The notes under the pieces were generated by a model. The model searched no databases and had not been told where the DNA came from. It was given only the letters and a program-made list of their open reading frames with translations. Shown here one piece after another: positions 25,805 through 35,624 of a DNA stretch of 64,000 nucleotides. Positions within the stretch are counted from its first letter, which is position 1; every line of letters begins with the position of its first letter. Both the position numbers and the translations under genes were made by a program. The stretch is from an uncultured Akkermansia sp. (GTDB lineage Bacteria > Verrucomicrobiota > Verrucomicrobiia > Verrucomicrobiales > Akkermansiaceae), in contig CAJKMG010000007.1 of assembly GCA_905200945.1 (NCBI GenBank), positions 1-64,000 on the forward strand. The letters are read 5' to 3'.

Positions 25805-25879
25805 TGGTACGCGGTACTGGTTTCGAACCAGTGACCCCATGCGTGTGAAGCATGTGCTCTACCACTGAGCTAACCGCGC
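25805..25879 (-). tRNA. tRNA-Val (anticodon CAC)
   Basis: 75 bases including an encoded CCA end. The cloverleaf reads: acceptor GCGCGGT with ACCGCGT (one G-U pair), D arm GCTC-AGTGGTA-GAGC, anticodon stem CATGC/GCATG with loop TTCACAC (anticodon CAC, decoding GUG valine), variable GGGTC, T arm ACTGG-TTCGAAA-CCAGT, discriminator A. The T loop TTCGAAA and the D loop GG are intact. Confidence 0.97.
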
Positions 25880-26089
25880 GTTTGCAGTGCGGAAGAAATA
25901 TATCGTTCGTGTCGGGGATTGGCAAGGAGTTTTTTGAAATCGGGTGAAAAAGGATTTCGCCTTTCCGCCGTCGAAAAAGTTCCCGGAGGAATGATAGGCA
26001 TACAGTTTCTCCGAGGGACGGTTGGGAAAAGTGGAAAGGTGGCTTAATTCCGGCTTGTACAGCATCAACCGTCTTTCTACACTCCGGGC

Positions 26090-27193
26090 ATGAGTTGCAC
26101 AAGCCCTCCCAGAGCATGGGCCCAGATTGATACCAATGCGTTGAGGCACAATTTAAACGTTGTCCGGCGCGTCATGCCGGATCACCGTCTGATGGCTATT
26201 GTGAAGGCGGAGGCTTATGGTCACGGTCTGGAAGGGGTGGTGAAGGCCCTGGATGGCGAAGATTGCGCTTTTTTCGGCGTTGCCACGGTGGCGGAGGCCT
26301 GCCGGGTGAGGGATGCCGGGGCAAAAACATGCCCGTTTATTCTCGGTCCCTGTTTTGAGGGGGAGCGGGAGGAAATCGTGCAGAACGGCTGGCGCGCCGC
26401 TCTTTCCAGCATGGAAGAGGCGGAGCATTTTAATTCCCTGGGCGCCCTTTACGGCAAAACCGTCCATGTTCATTTGGGCGTGGATACCGGCATGGGGCGC
26501 AGCGGTTTTTTACCGAGTGAATTGCACGGCCTGACGGACAAGCTCAAACAGTTCAGTTATCTGGATCTGGAGGGCGTGTTTTCCCATTTATCCGCAGCTT
26601 CCGATGATATTTCCTTCACCCACGGGCAGATCAGCGGCTTTACGGATGCCGTAAATGAACTTTCCCAAGGCCACCGGTACAAGTTCCGGCATTTGTGCAG
26701 CAGCGCCGCTGTGTTTAATTACAAGGTTCCCTGCGCCAACATGGCGAGGCTGGGCAGAATCCTGTACGGGTATTCCCCCATGCCGTCCCCCTATAATAAG
26801 GAGTTGCGGCCTACCATGACCCTGTACAGCCGCATTACTCTGATACGCACGCTTCCGGGGAATCACGGCGTTTCCTACAACCACTGTTATATAACGAAAG
26901 GAAGCACGAAAGTGGCCACTATCGGCATCGGTTATGCGGACGGCTATCTTCAATACCTGTCCAACCAGGGAGCGAGGGTGTATATCAATGGCCAGTACTG
27001 TCCGGTTTTGGGCCGTGTGACGATGGACCAGATCATGGTGGACGTTACTTACATGGACCATGTGGAGACCGGAGACCTGGTGGAAATCATGGGGCCTAAT
27101 GTAAGCTGGGAGGAACTGACGCGCCGTGCCAATACCATCCCCAGCAATGTGCTGACCAGCATCAGCGCCCGCGTGCCCCGGATTTACGTGTAG
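26090..27193 (+). CDS. alr: Alanine racemase
   Basis: 367 residues, the normal length. A PLP enzyme that makes D-alanine for peptidoglycan. The cofactor lysine is K39 in AIVKAEAYGHG. The TIM-barrel half includes HLGVDTGMGRSGF and FRHLCSSAAVFNYKV. The C-terminal beta domain has GYADGY (carrying the second catalytic base Tyr) and PVLGRVTMDQIMVDV. It starts at MSCTSPPRAWAQIDTNALRH, where the family's AxIDLxALxHN opening is recognisable from residue 11. It is the only gene on its transcript as far as seen, between the leftward tRNA and leftward ABC genes. Confidence 0.96.
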   Translation: MSCTSPPRAWAQIDTNALRHNLNVVRRVMPDHRLMAIVKAEAYGHGLEGVVKALDGEDCAFFGVATVAEACRVRDAGAKTCPFILGPCFEGEREEIVQNGWRAALSSMEEAEHFNSLGALYGKTVHVHLGVDTGMGRSGFLPSELHGLTDKLKQFSYLDLEGVFSHLSAASDDISFTHGQISGFTDAVNELSQGHRYKFRHLCSSAAVFNYKVPCANMARLGRILYGYSPMPSPYNKELRPTMTLYSRITLIRTLPGNHGVSYNHCYITKGSTKVATIGIGYADGYLQYLSNQGARVYINGQYCPVLGRVTMDQIMVDVTYMDHVETGDLVEIMGPNVSWEELTRRANTIPSNVLTSISARVPRIYV

Positions 27194-27309
27194 AGGAGGA
27201 TGCCGGTTGTTAGCTGAAGCGGTGCAGATACCAGGTGATTGAAAGCTGTTGCCCGTTGCCCGGAAAAAATCAGGAGTTTTGTTTGCAGATATGTTTTTCC
27301 CGACAGACA

Positions 27310-28317
27310 CTACCGCTGGCGGATCTTATTCCAGTCTTCCGGTTCCAGAGCGCAGGGATCCGGAGCTACCCAGTGGCCCGGTTCTATTTCCACAGGGGTA
27401 AGGTCCGCTCCCACCGTCTCCGGATAGGAGGGGTGCTGGATGCGGTGGCCGAAAGCAGAACCAAGCGGCGGGTTGATGGGGGAAGGGACGTCTCCCGGCA
27501 GAGGCTGGTGCTTGTTGGCCCTGGCGGGGTCCGGTTCCGGGATAGCGTCCAGGAGAGCCTTGGTGTAAGCATGTTTGGGGGATTGGTAGATGGTTTCCGC
27601 ATCTGACATTTCCACGATTTTACCCAGATACATGACTGCCACGCGGTCGGAGATGTGTTTGACGACCGCCAGATCATGGGCAATAAACAGGTAAGAGAGT
27701 TTGCGTTCCTCCTGAAGCTCCAGCAGCAGATTGAGCACCTGGGACTGGACGGATACGTCAAGGGCGGAGACGGGTTCGTCCAGAATAATGAGGCTGGGAT
27801 TTAACGTCAGGGCGCGTGCGATGCCGATGCGCTGGCGTTGCCCGCCTGAGAATTCAAAGGGGAAGCGGTCAATAGCGCTGTCCGGCAACCCCACGCGGTC
27901 CAGCAGGCCGCGCACCCATTCCCGGCGCGCGGCGGGGGTGCCCATGCGGTGGATGACGAAGGGTTCCGCTACAATCTGACCGATGGATTGCCGCTGGTTG
28001 AGGGATTCCGCAGGATCCTGGAAGACCATCTGGATGTGCGGGCGCAGAGGTCTCATTTTGCGCTGGGAGAGTCTGGCGATATTGTTGCCGTTGAACCGGA
28101 TGGAGCCCCCGGTGGGTTTCAGCAGGCGGACAATGCTTTTGCCAATGGTGGATTTTCCGCAGCCGGATTCCCCCACCAGGCCCAGCGTTTCTCCTGGGTA
28201 AATATTAAAGGAAACGTCGTCCACAGCCTTGACCCATCCCGCTTGCCTCAGGAAGATCCCGGAGCGGACGGGAAAGTACATTTTCAAATTGTCTACTTGC
28301 AAGAGAGGTTCCGGCAT
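27310..28317 (-). CDS. Peptide ABC transporter ATP-binding protein (OppF/DppF type)
   Basis: 335 residues. Walker A GESGCGKSTIGKS, Q-loop FQDPAESLN, signature FEFSGGQRQRIGIARAL, Walker B LIILDEPVSALD and H-loop HDLAVV are intact. The C-terminal oligopeptide-transporter extension with its conserved Cys is visible but short (GSAFGHRIQHPSYPET, DPCALEPEDW). The ATG at 28317 (MPEPLLQVDNL) was chosen; the longer in-frame extension overlaps the previous gene. Together with the upstream ATPase it powers the importer. Last gene of a five-gene minus-strand operon: permease, permease, binding protein, ATPase, ATPase. Confidence 0.93.
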   Translation of the reverse strand: MPEPLLQVDNLKMYFPVRSGIFLRQAGWVKAVDDVSFNIYPGETLGLVGESGCGKSTIGKSIVRLLKPTGGSIRFNGNNIARLSQRKMRPLRPHIQMVFQDPAESLNQRQSIGQIVAEPFVIHRMGTPAARREWVRGLLDRVGLPDSAIDRFPFEFSGGQRQRIGIARALTLNPSLIILDEPVSALDVSVQSQVLNLLLELQEERKLSYLFIAHDLAVVKHISDRVAVMYLGKIVEMSDAETIYQSPKHAYTKALLDAIPEPDPARANKHQPLPGDVPSPINPPLGSAFGHRIQHPSYPETVGADLTPVEIEPGHWVAPDPCALEPEDWNKIRQR

Positions 28318-28336
28318 GGCTGGGAGAAAAAAGAAG

Positions 28337-29314
28337 TTAAAGGTTGGAGCAACGAGGGCAGGCTTCCACGAAGTGGTCCGGGGATATTTCCACGAGGGGG
28401 GGGCGTTCCGTGAGTTCTTCCGCAGGCACGCCCTGCCTTTGGCAGAAGCGGCATCCGGGAACGAAATCCGCAATAGAGGCCACCTGGCCGGGAATGGTGG
28501 GCAGTTTGGTTTTGCGCACGGAACTCAGCTGAGGGATGGAGGCCAGCAGTCCCTTGGTGTAAGCATGGCGGGGATTGGCAAAAAGTTCCCGGACAGGGGC
28601 CTTTTCCACCACGCGGCCAGCGTACATGACGACTACGGAATCACAGCTCTGTGCGATGACGCCCAGGTCGTGTGTAATGAGGATGGAGGATGACCCCATT
28701 TCCGCCTGAAGATCCTTGAGCAGGGACAGGATTTGCGCCTGAACGGTAACATCCAGGGCCGTGGTGGGTTCATCCGCAATGATGAGTTCCGGATGGCAGG
28801 CCAGGGCGATGGCTATGACGACGCGCTGGCGCATGCCGCCGGAGAGCTGATGCGGAAATTCGTCCACACGCTGTTCCGGAGCAGGGATGCGAACGCGCTG
28901 CAGGAGCTGGATGGCTGCATCCCGGGCTTCCTTGGCATTCATTCCCCGGTGGAGCATCAGGGATTCCCCAATTTGCCTGCCGATACTGTGCACGGGATTG
29001 AGTGCCGTCATTGGTTCCTGGAAAATGACGCCGATATGGCGGCCGCGGATGCCGTGCATGTCCGTCTCTTTTGCCTGGACCAGGTCGCGCCCCTTGAACA
29101 GAATTTGCCCGTCCAGAATTTTCCCCATGGGCTGAGGCAACAGCCGGACGATGGACATGGCCGTAACGCTTTTACCGCAGCCTGATTCCCCTACGATGCC
29201 TACGCAGGTTCCTTTGGGGACGGTGAAGCTGACGCCGTCCACCGCTTTCAACAGGCCGGATTCCGTTTCGAAGCCGGTGACCAGGTTTTTGATTTCCAAC
29301 AGGGGGTCGCTCAT
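28337..29314 (-). CDS. Peptide ABC transporter ATP-binding protein (OppD/DppD type)
   Basis: 325 residues. Walker A GESGCGKSVTAMS, Q-loop FQEPMTALNPVHS, signature HQLSGGMRQRVVIAIALAC, Walker B LIIADEPTTALD and the switch His (THDLGVIA) are all present. The C-terminal region has PGCRFCQRQG with CPRCSNL, a Cys pattern that in OppD/DppD-type subunits binds an Fe-S cluster. It pairs with the second ATPase gene, which starts 19 bases after its stop, and begins three bases after the binding-protein stop. Confidence 0.93.
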   Translation of the reverse strand: MSDPLLEIKNLVTGFETESGLLKAVDGVSFTVPKGTCVGIVGESGCGKSVTAMSIVRLLPQPMGKILDGQILFKGRDLVQAKETDMHGIRGRHIGVIFQEPMTALNPVHSIGRQIGESLMLHRGMNAKEARDAAIQLLQRVRIPAPEQRVDEFPHQLSGGMRQRVVIAIALACHPELIIADEPTTALDVTVQAQILSLLKDLQAEMGSSSILITHDLGVIAQSCDSVVVMYAGRVVEKAPVRELFANPRHAYTKGLLASIPQLSSVRKTKLPTIPGQVASIADFVPGCRFCQRQGVPAEELTERPPLVEISPDHFVEACPRCSNL

Positions 29315-29317
29315 GTG

Positions 29318-31579
29318 TTATTTTTCCGTGGCAGAAGGTTCCAGAGGGTCTCCGTTTTCCGGGATGACGGGCACAGACGGCAGTTTGCCGCCGCCATCTT
29401 TGTTGTCCAGGCTTTCAATGGAGTCCATGTAGCGGTACTGGTCATACACGGTATCCACTTCCTCGAATGTTTTTCCTTCCCGCTTGGCTTCCATCGTTTC
29501 CTTTTTAATATCGTTATCCACCCAATACAGATAACTTTCCATGGGATCAAATACGACGGGGTGGCAGAATTGCGTAGTTGCGCTGTTCGGCCATTTGACC
29601 CAGCGCCAGTAGCCCAGTCTGATGAATTCCGTGGTCCAGCAGGGAACCCACAGGGCTTCCTCATCAATTTTCTGCTGCACTTTCCACGTGGCCTTTTGGA
29701 GTTCGTCTTCCGTGGCTGCGTTTGTTTCTGCGTCCAGCAGCTTGTCCATTTCCTTGTCCGCGTAAGCGCAGATGTTGTTGGTATAGGTAATAAGGCCTCC
29801 ACGCTCATCATAGGCGTACCGGGAGTGGAACCCCTGCTCATTCATCGGATGGGGGGGAGTGAATCCCCAGGCCATGAAAGAGGCCTGAGCGCGTTTTTCC
29901 ATGATTTTGCGGAAAGCTACGGTGGAGTCCAGGGGATCCAGCTGGATTTCCATGCCGCACTTGCGCGCGTCTTCCTTCAGCTTGCCCAGAGTGGAAGCCA
30001 GGGAAGGAGATGAATTGGGGAAGGTGATGGCTGCGGTGAGACGGGTACCATCCGGCTTGCGGAGGATGCCGTCCGGGCAGGGGATGGTGTAGCCCGCCCT
30101 GGCGAAATAAGCGCGGGCCTGTTCCGGGGAATAGGGGCGCGCCTTGATGTAGGGATTGGTGAATTTGCCGAAACCAGAATTGTAGGAATTGAGCCGCTGG
30201 TAGTCTCCGCGGAAAGTAATGTCAATGATGTTCTGGATATTAAGCGCATGCTGGAACCCCCGGCGAACATTGAGGTCATTGAAGGGGGCTTTGGAGGTAT
30301 TCAGAAAGACTCCGTAAGGGGGGCGGGGGTAAATGGTGTAAAATGTGCTGCGGTTGATGTAGCCGTTGTGGACTTCCGGTATTTCCATGCGTTCGTGCCA
30401 CAGTTCCGGTTTGGTGATGTTCAAAACGTCCAGCTCTCCGATGCGGAAAAGTTCGATGGCCTTGGAAGGTTCCGCAATGAAGTTGTACACGATTTGATCC
30501 ACATTATACATGTATTTCGTGAATTTTTTGTCCCTGGCCCACCAGTCCGGCACGCGCTGGAGCGTTACCTGGCGGCCGCGGATGATGCCGTCCGGCTTGA
30601 CAACGTAAGCTCCTGTAGTGGGCGGTGTGCGCCACTGGTATCGTTCCACGTAGTTGGGGCCGAACTCGCAATAAAAGTGCGGAGGGGAAGGGATAAACAG
30701 CGTGCAGTAGTACGGGAGCAGAGGTTTGGCGAAGGGGAGCGTGATGGAAAAGCGGCTCTCATCGTAGATGGTGATGTTGGAAGCGTTCTGGTAGAAAAAG
30801 TTGTTGTAGAATACGTCCCGGCTGTATTCCGAAGTGCGGATGTACATGTTCACCAGGAGGTCGATAGCCTTTACCTTGGCTCCATCCGTGTAGCGTGCAT
30901 CAGGATCCAGTTCAAAGTAAACGGTGCGCCTGTCTGGGGATTCCGCCCATTTATGAGCAAGCCCTGGAATGATTTTTCCCGTAACCGGATGGATGGAAAC
31001 TAGGCCGATGATGATTTCATCATACAGGGGGCCGCGGAAACCGCTGTTGCTGTTCGGGCCGTTGGGACGGAATGTGTCCGGATAGGATCCGGGGGCCCAC
31101 TGGCGCAGCACGCCGCCTTTTTTGGCATTCGGGTCTCCTATTTCCGGATTGTCCAGTCCGTCCTCCCATTTCAGGTCCTGGGGAATGTCCGCCGGGGTTT
31201 TGAATTTGATGTAGTCGCCTTCCGTCTGCCTGCGGTGAATGACGGACAGGGCCGCCTCATCCGCAATGAGTTTGCTTTGCAGTTTTTCCCTGACTTTAGA
31301 ATCTTCCTCCTTGAAAAATTTGTCCCGGAGCTCCCGTATTTCCTTTTGCTTGGCGGCTTCCTCACGAGCCAGGCGGTCATTGATCTGTTTGTTCCATCGT
31401 TCCGGAAAGGAATCAAATCCCGGAGGGAGCGTGCCGAAAGGCACGTTCGGCTGCCAGCCAACTCCCCGGGATTGGGAGGAATCCTTGCAACCGGTCCCGG
31501 CTGTCAGCAAAAGGGACAGCATCACGGAAGAAAGGATGGAGCAGAGGATGGGGGACAGCTTGAGCATAGGGAATGGCAA
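29318..31579 (-). CDS. Peptide ABC transporter substrate-binding protein (SBP family 5), probable lipoprotein
   Basis: 753 residues, larger than DppA or OppA (about 535). The N-terminus (LCSILSSVMLSLLLTAGTGC) looks like a lipoprotein signal ending in Cys, though the lipobox is imperfect. Residues about 50-120 are highly charged and probably coiled coil (REEAAKQKEIRELRDKFFKE). The family 5 fold follows, with AHKWAESPDRRTVYFELDPD, EPSKAIELFRIGELDVLNIT and RRGFQHALNIQNIIDITF. The latter parts resemble the YejA/microcin-C-type branch more than classic DppA. It should deliver peptides or peptide-like compounds to the two permeases. A second ATG at 31564 (MLKLSP) is an alternative start. Confidence 0.9.
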   Translation of the reverse strand: MPFPMLKLSPILCSILSSVMLSLLLTAGTGCKDSSQSRGVGWQPNVPFGTLPPGFDSFPERWNKQINDRLAREEAAKQKEIRELRDKFFKEEDSKVREKLQSKLIADEAALSVIHRRQTEGDYIKFKTPADIPQDLKWEDGLDNPEIGDPNAKKGGVLRQWAPGSYPDTFRPNGPNSNSGFRGPLYDEIIIGLVSIHPVTGKIIPGLAHKWAESPDRRTVYFELDPDARYTDGAKVKAIDLLVNMYIRTSEYSRDVFYNNFFYQNASNITIYDESRFSITLPFAKPLLPYYCTLFIPSPPHFYCEFGPNYVERYQWRTPPTTGAYVVKPDGIIRGRQVTLQRVPDWWARDKKFTKYMYNVDQIVYNFIAEPSKAIELFRIGELDVLNITKPELWHERMEIPEVHNGYINRSTFYTIYPRPPYGVFLNTSKAPFNDLNVRRGFQHALNIQNIIDITFRGDYQRLNSYNSGFGKFTNPYIKARPYSPEQARAYFARAGYTIPCPDGILRKPDGTRLTAAITFPNSSPSLASTLGKLKEDARKCGMEIQLDPLDSTVAFRKIMEKRAQASFMAWGFTPPHPMNEQGFHSRYAYDERGGLITYTNNICAYADKEMDKLLDAETNAATEDELQKATWKVQQKIDEEALWVPCWTTEFIRLGYWRWVKWPNSATTQFCHPVVFDPMESYLYWVDNDIKKETMEAKREGKTFEEVDTVYDQYRYMDSIESLDNKDGGGKLPSVPVIPENGDPLEPSATEK

Positions 31580-31591
31580 AACAGGAGTCTT

Positions 31592-33199
31592 TTATTTGTA
31601 AGTAGTGAATTTTTTGGGGTCAAAGGCTTCACGGACGGCCTCTCCGATAAAGGTGACGAGCAGGAGGGTAATCACCAGGGCGGAAAAGGCGGAGGTGACT
31701 ACCCAGCTGGCGGAAAGATCCGCCAGTCCGTCATTGAGCAGACGCCCCCAGCTGGCGTATGTGTCAGGCAGACCGAAGCCCAGATAGTCCAGGGAAGCCA
31801 GAGCCAGAATGAGGGCGGAAACGCTGAACGGAACCAGAGTGACCAGAATGGCGACCAGGTTGGGCAGGATATGAACGAAGAGAATACGGCCGGTGGAAGC
31901 CCCAAGCACTCGGGCGGCCGCCACGTAGTCGCGCGCTTTTTCCTTCATGGTGGAGGTTCTGAGCTGGTAGGTCATGGACATCCACCCGAACATGATTAGA
32001 AGGCTGATGATCAGGAACATGCCCTTCATGTGAAGGGGAACCATATCTGAAATAATCATGATGATGAAAAGAAAGGGAACCTGGGAGAAAATTTCAATGA
32101 GGCGCTGCATGCCGAGGTCAAACATGCCGCCGAAGTATCCCATCATCATTCCAAAAGTGATGCCGATAAAGTATACGATAGGAAGATAGAAGAGTGCGGC
32201 TTTCATATTTACCTGGAGACCGCCGTACAAATAGGCCAGGATGTCCGCCCCCTGGGTATTGGTGCCAAGCAGGTGGCCCCCCTTGAGGGGCGGGGAGGGG
32301 TGGTAGAAAATACGGCTGATTTTATGTTCATCCGTCTGTTTCAGGAATTCTTCCTTGGTGCCGGGGCCGCTGTAATGTTCCGCCACAATTTGGTTGTTTT
32401 CATACGTGGCGCTGTACACCTCCGTTCTGTCTTCCAGCCAGCCGGTGGCCCGGTCCACTTTCTTTCCTTTGCGGAATTTGTAGCTGATGTGGGGGAGGGC
32501 TTCTTCATCTTTATGCAAGCGGGAAGCCAGCCCGGAATACGGCTTGCCGCTGGACTCGCAGACGAGGCCGTCTTCATTCACTGTCAGAGCTTCCGAACCG
32601 GGGTTGGTGGAATCTCCCGTGGGATCGTACGGAACCAAAGGCATGATGACGAGGGAGGGTTTTCCCGGCTGGCCTGCCTGTTTTTTCAGTTCGCGGTAGT
32701 TGGCTTCCGCATCCGCAAAATCTCCGGTCTGGCCAAATGTAGAACCCTTGTATACTTTGCGCATAATGGCCGGAAAGTACCAGGAGCCGTCCTGAACGAC
32801 AAGGAGGGCCCGCTTGCCCACCAGGCACTGGTCCATACATGCCAATAGCGTCAATACAAGCAAAATGAGGAGGGATACATAGCCGCGGGAGATGCTTTTA
32901 AAACGCTGAATGCGGCGCCTGGTGATCGGCGTTGGATGGAACCTCCGGGGACCTTTCAGCATGAGCCAGAAACCGAGGCCTCCCATGACAAGCACACAAA
33001 CCCAGCCGAACCACAGGAATTTCCCCTGAGGCGTCAGAAGGCCGCCGTTGTTCTGGTCCGTACAGACGATGTTGAGCATGCTCATTTCCCGCGAGACGGT
33101 GAAGGGCCAGCTTAATGTGGGCAGGAGCAGCCCGCACAGCTCTCCCACGGCAGTAAGCACCGCCAGAATGACCAAAAGGTATGCCAGTTTTCTAACCAT
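31592..33199 (-). CDS. Peptide ABC transporter permease (DppC/YejE type) with extra N-terminal membrane and periplasmic parts
   Basis: 535 residues against about 300 for DppC and 340 for YejE. Hydrophobic segments at about 6-28, 62-82 and 107-123 precede a polar region of about 170 residues (130-300: GSWYFPAIMRKVYKGSTFGQ, DFADAEANYRELKKQ). The conserved core begins at KGGHLLGTNTQGADIL, followed by the five or six permease helices and the cytoplasmic coupling loop (AARVLGASTGRILFVHILPN). The polar region, after the third helix, is predicted to face the periplasm. The coding ends LREAFDPKKFTTYK-like; length and composition are otherwise uniform. It overlaps nothing: five bases after the first permease, 12 before the binding protein. 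Confidence 0.9.
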   Translation of the reverse strand: MVRKLAYLLVILAVLTAVGELCGLLLPTLSWPFTVSREMSMLNIVCTDQNNGGLLTPQGKFLWFGWVCVLVMGGLGFWLMLKGPRRFHPTPITRRRIQRFKSISRGYVSLLILLVLTLLACMDQCLVGKRALLVVQDGSWYFPAIMRKVYKGSTFGQTGDFADAEANYRELKKQAGQPGKPSLVIMPLVPYDPTGDSTNPGSEALTVNEDGLVCESSGKPYSGLASRLHKDEEALPHISYKFRKGKKVDRATGWLEDRTEVYSATYENNQIVAEHYSGPGTKEEFLKQTDEHKISRIFYHPSPPLKGGHLLGTNTQGADILAYLYGGLQVNMKAALFYLPIVYFIGITFGMMMGYFGGMFDLGMQRLIEIFSQVPFLFIIMIISDMVPLHMKGMFLIISLLIMFGWMSMTYQLRTSTMKEKARDYVAAARVLGASTGRILFVHILPNLVAILVTLVPFSVSALILALASLDYLGFGLPDTYASWGRLLNDGLADLSASWVVTSAFSALVITLLLVTFIGEAVREAFDPKKFTTYK

Positions 33200-33204
33200 G
33201 TGTA

Positions 33205-34593
33205 CTATTCAAATTTAATGCGCGGATCCACAGCGGCCACGATGATATCGGAGAGAAGGTTGCCCAGCACCATCAGGAAGGAGGTAAGCAGCAGCGTTCC
33301 CATGATCAGAGCGTAATCCTTGTCCATCAGAGCCTGGTAGCTCAGCATCCCGAACCCCTGGATATCGAAAACCTTTTCCACCAGCATGGAGCCGGCCACA
33401 ATCAGACTGATGAGGCTGCCCAGAGTGGAGGCAATGGGTATAAAGGAGTTGCGGAAGGCATGCTTGATGACGGCCCCTCTGAAACTCACGCCCTTGGCCA
33501 TGGCCGTCCTGATGTAGTCCGCGGAAAGGTTATCCATCAGGTTGTTTTTCATCATCATGGTGGTGATGGCAAAAGAGCTGACTACATAGCAAATCAGAGG
33601 AAGCACCGTATGGTGCAGCAGGTCTCCGGCCTGTTGCCAGAATCCCATGTCCGCAAAGTCCGGAGACGTCAGCCCGCAGAGCGGAAACCATTCCAGCCGT
33701 GCTCCCAGATATACCACCAGTACGGCGCCCAGGGCAAATCCAGGCACGGAGTACCCCAGGAAAATCAGAACGGAAGAGATGTTGTCCACCAGGCTTTTGT
33801 GGCGGATTGCCTTTACTACCCCAAGGGGAATGCAGACGGAATAGGTAATAATGGCGCTCAGGATGCCGAAGTACAGGGAAACGGGAATGCGCTCCTTGAT
33901 CATGTCCCATACGGGTTCATTGTACTTAAACGAGTTGCCCATAGTTCCCTGGAGCAGCCCGTCAAAGCTGGTCTTGTACATTACGGCTCGCCACGCATAG
34001 CCCCGAGCCTTGTCGAGGACGGCCTCCGTATTATCTGTCTGTCTCATGCGGTGCGCCCAGCGTTCCGCACGGTCCATGGGAGATTCTATGTCCACGGTCC
34101 AGCCTTCCGAGGCGGCTTTCCGGGACGGGGTGCCGGAAAAGAAAGCATCTTTCACGCTGTCGGAATCCTTGTCCTGGCGAACGACGACGACTTGTTCTCC
34201 TGTTTCATTCAGATTGATCCGTGTATGCGTATCGGAAATGCCGGAATATTCATCTTCCTTGTCTCCCTCTCCCGCTCCGCCGATTTCCCCGAATTCCTCA
34301 CGGGAAATGAAAATCTTTTTGGGCAACACTCCCAGCCATTGCAGATAAGCCGTGACGATAGGCTCCTGCAGGCTGTACTGCTCTTCCAGCCGCTCCATAT
34401 CCGCTTCACTCAGGTTATTGTCGCCGCGCTGGGAGCCGGCTTTCTGTCCGGACAGGGCGCTCATGCTTTGCTGCTGCATCATCTGCTCAATGGGACCTCC
34501 CGGAACAAAGCGGGTTATGCAAAAGACGAGAAACGTAACCCCCAGGAGCGTCAAGGGCATGAGAAGGAGTCGTCTGATGATATAGGTCTTCAT
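33205..34593 (-). CDS. Peptide ABC transporter permease (DppB/YejB type) with enlarged first loop
   Basis: 462 residues against about 340 for DppB. Helix 1 (LLLMPLTLLGVTFLVFCI) and the RFVPGGPIEQMM motif are standard. The loop that follows (about 35-235) is much longer than usual, with acidic runs (GEGDKEDEYSG) and QQSMSALSGQKAGSQRGDNN. The core continues with SLYFGILSAIITYSVCIPLG, FLGYSVPGFALGAVLVVYLG and the coupling helix RTAMAKGVSFRGAVIKHAFR. It forms the channel with the second permease. First gene of the importer operon, so its promoter must lie in 34594-34762; none was fixed with confidence. Confidence 0.9.
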   Translation of the reverse strand: MKTYIIRRLLLMPLTLLGVTFLVFCITRFVPGGPIEQMMQQQSMSALSGQKAGSQRGDNNLSEADMERLEEQYSLQEPIVTAYLQWLGVLPKKIFISREEFGEIGGAGEGDKEDEYSGISDTHTRINLNETGEQVVVVRQDKDSDSVKDAFFSGTPSRKAASEGWTVDIESPMDRAERWAHRMRQTDNTEAVLDKARGYAWRAVMYKTSFDGLLQGTMGNSFKYNEPVWDMIKERIPVSLYFGILSAIITYSVCIPLGVVKAIRHKSLVDNISSVLIFLGYSVPGFALGAVLVVYLGARLEWFPLCGLTSPDFADMGFWQQAGDLLHHTVLPLICYVVSSFAITTMMMKNNLMDNLSADYIRTAMAKGVSFRGAVIKHAFRNSFIPIASTLGSLISLIVAGSMLVEKVFDIQGFGMLSYQALMDKDYALIMGTLLLTSFLMVLGNLLSDIIVAAVDPRIKFE

Positions 34594-34762
34594 TCGTCGC
34601 GCTGAACTCTACCGATTTGTGGAAGGTGAGGCAAGTAGCAATGCAAATTTGTAAGCCTTTGCTAACATAAGGCGCTGCCCGGTTCTTCTTAAGATGAAAG
34701 GGAAACAATGCAATACGGCAGGTTCCCATTTTTTTGGCAGGCCTTTCGGGAGGCGGGGAATC

Positions 34763-35500
34763 TTACATTCCTTCTCCCAATCGTCGCGCCAGCATGTCCG
34801 GAAGACCGGCGGCCAGAATGCGTCTTTGGGCCTCCGCTACATCGTATTCCACGCGGCGCTGGTAGTACACCATGGTGTCTTCATCAAGAACGCCGTAGGC
34901 GGCGCGGGAGTCGCCGTCTCTGGGCTGGCCTACGGAGCCCACATTAATCAGATATTTGTTGGTTTTGAGAAGCTGAATATCCCCGGATTCATATTCATGG
35001 ATGCTTCCTTCATGGCGGATGAACGTGCGTGGAACGTGCGTATGTCCGTTAAAGCACAGAAATTGATTGTCACGCAGCATATTGATGCTGTGGGTAGCCG
35101 TATCTACATTCGTGACGTAAGCCCAGGAGTTGGGCTTGTCCTGTGTGGCGTGCACCAGAACGATTTCATTGGGGAGAATGCGCTGGAAAGGAGCGCGGCG
35201 AAGCCATTTTTTCTGTTCTTCGGAAAGTTGCTGGCGCGTCCACATCAGGGCATTGTACGCTACAGGGTTCATCCCCGCCGGATTGTCTTCTCCAATGGCT
35301 TCCTCATCATGATTGCCGCGCACGGTGGGAATCTGGAGGCTGCGGATGAATTCAAGACATTCGGACGGATTGGCGTTATAGCCCACAACATCTCCCAGGC
35401 AGTAAACGGCATTGCATTGAAGCTGTTCTATATCCTTCATCACCGCTTCCAGAGCGGGCAGATTGGCATGGATGTCACTAATCAGGGCTATTCTACTCAT
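34763..35500 (-). CDS. Calcineurin-like metallophosphoesterase (YfcE/MJ0936-like)
   Basis: 245 residues. The two-metal phosphoesterase motifs are in order: SDIHANLPAL (D and H), CLGDVVGYNANP (GDxxxYG-like), RGNHDEEAIG (GNHD), VLVHATQ and FNGHTHVPRTF (GHTH). The ATG at 35500 gives MSRIALISDIHANL, with the first motif at the expected distance; an upstream Met in frame would add 23 residues without family similarity. The enzyme acts on a phosphodiester or phosphoprotein that the sequence does not reveal. Monocistronic on the minus strand. Confidence 0.9.
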   Translation of the reverse strand: MSRIALISDIHANLPALEAVMKDIEQLQCNAVYCLGDVVGYNANPSECLEFIRSLQIPTVRGNHDEEAIGEDNPAGMNPVAYNALMWTRQQLSEEQKKWLRRAPFQRILPNEIVLVHATQDKPNSWAYVTNVDTATHSINMLRDNQFLCFNGHTHVPRTFIRHEGSIHEYESGDIQLLKTNKYLINVGSVGQPRDGDSRAAYGVLDEDTMVYYQRRVEYDVAEAQRRILAAGLPDMLARRLGEGM

Positions 35501-35624
35501 GGTATTGTAAGCAAAGAACATAGCACTTTGGGGAGGTTTTGCCAAGCACGTTTGTTCTAAGGGAATCATAGCTGGGGAACAGGGAGCCAGCCTTCCAATG
35601 TTCCCTTATTATCGTCTGTTTACT

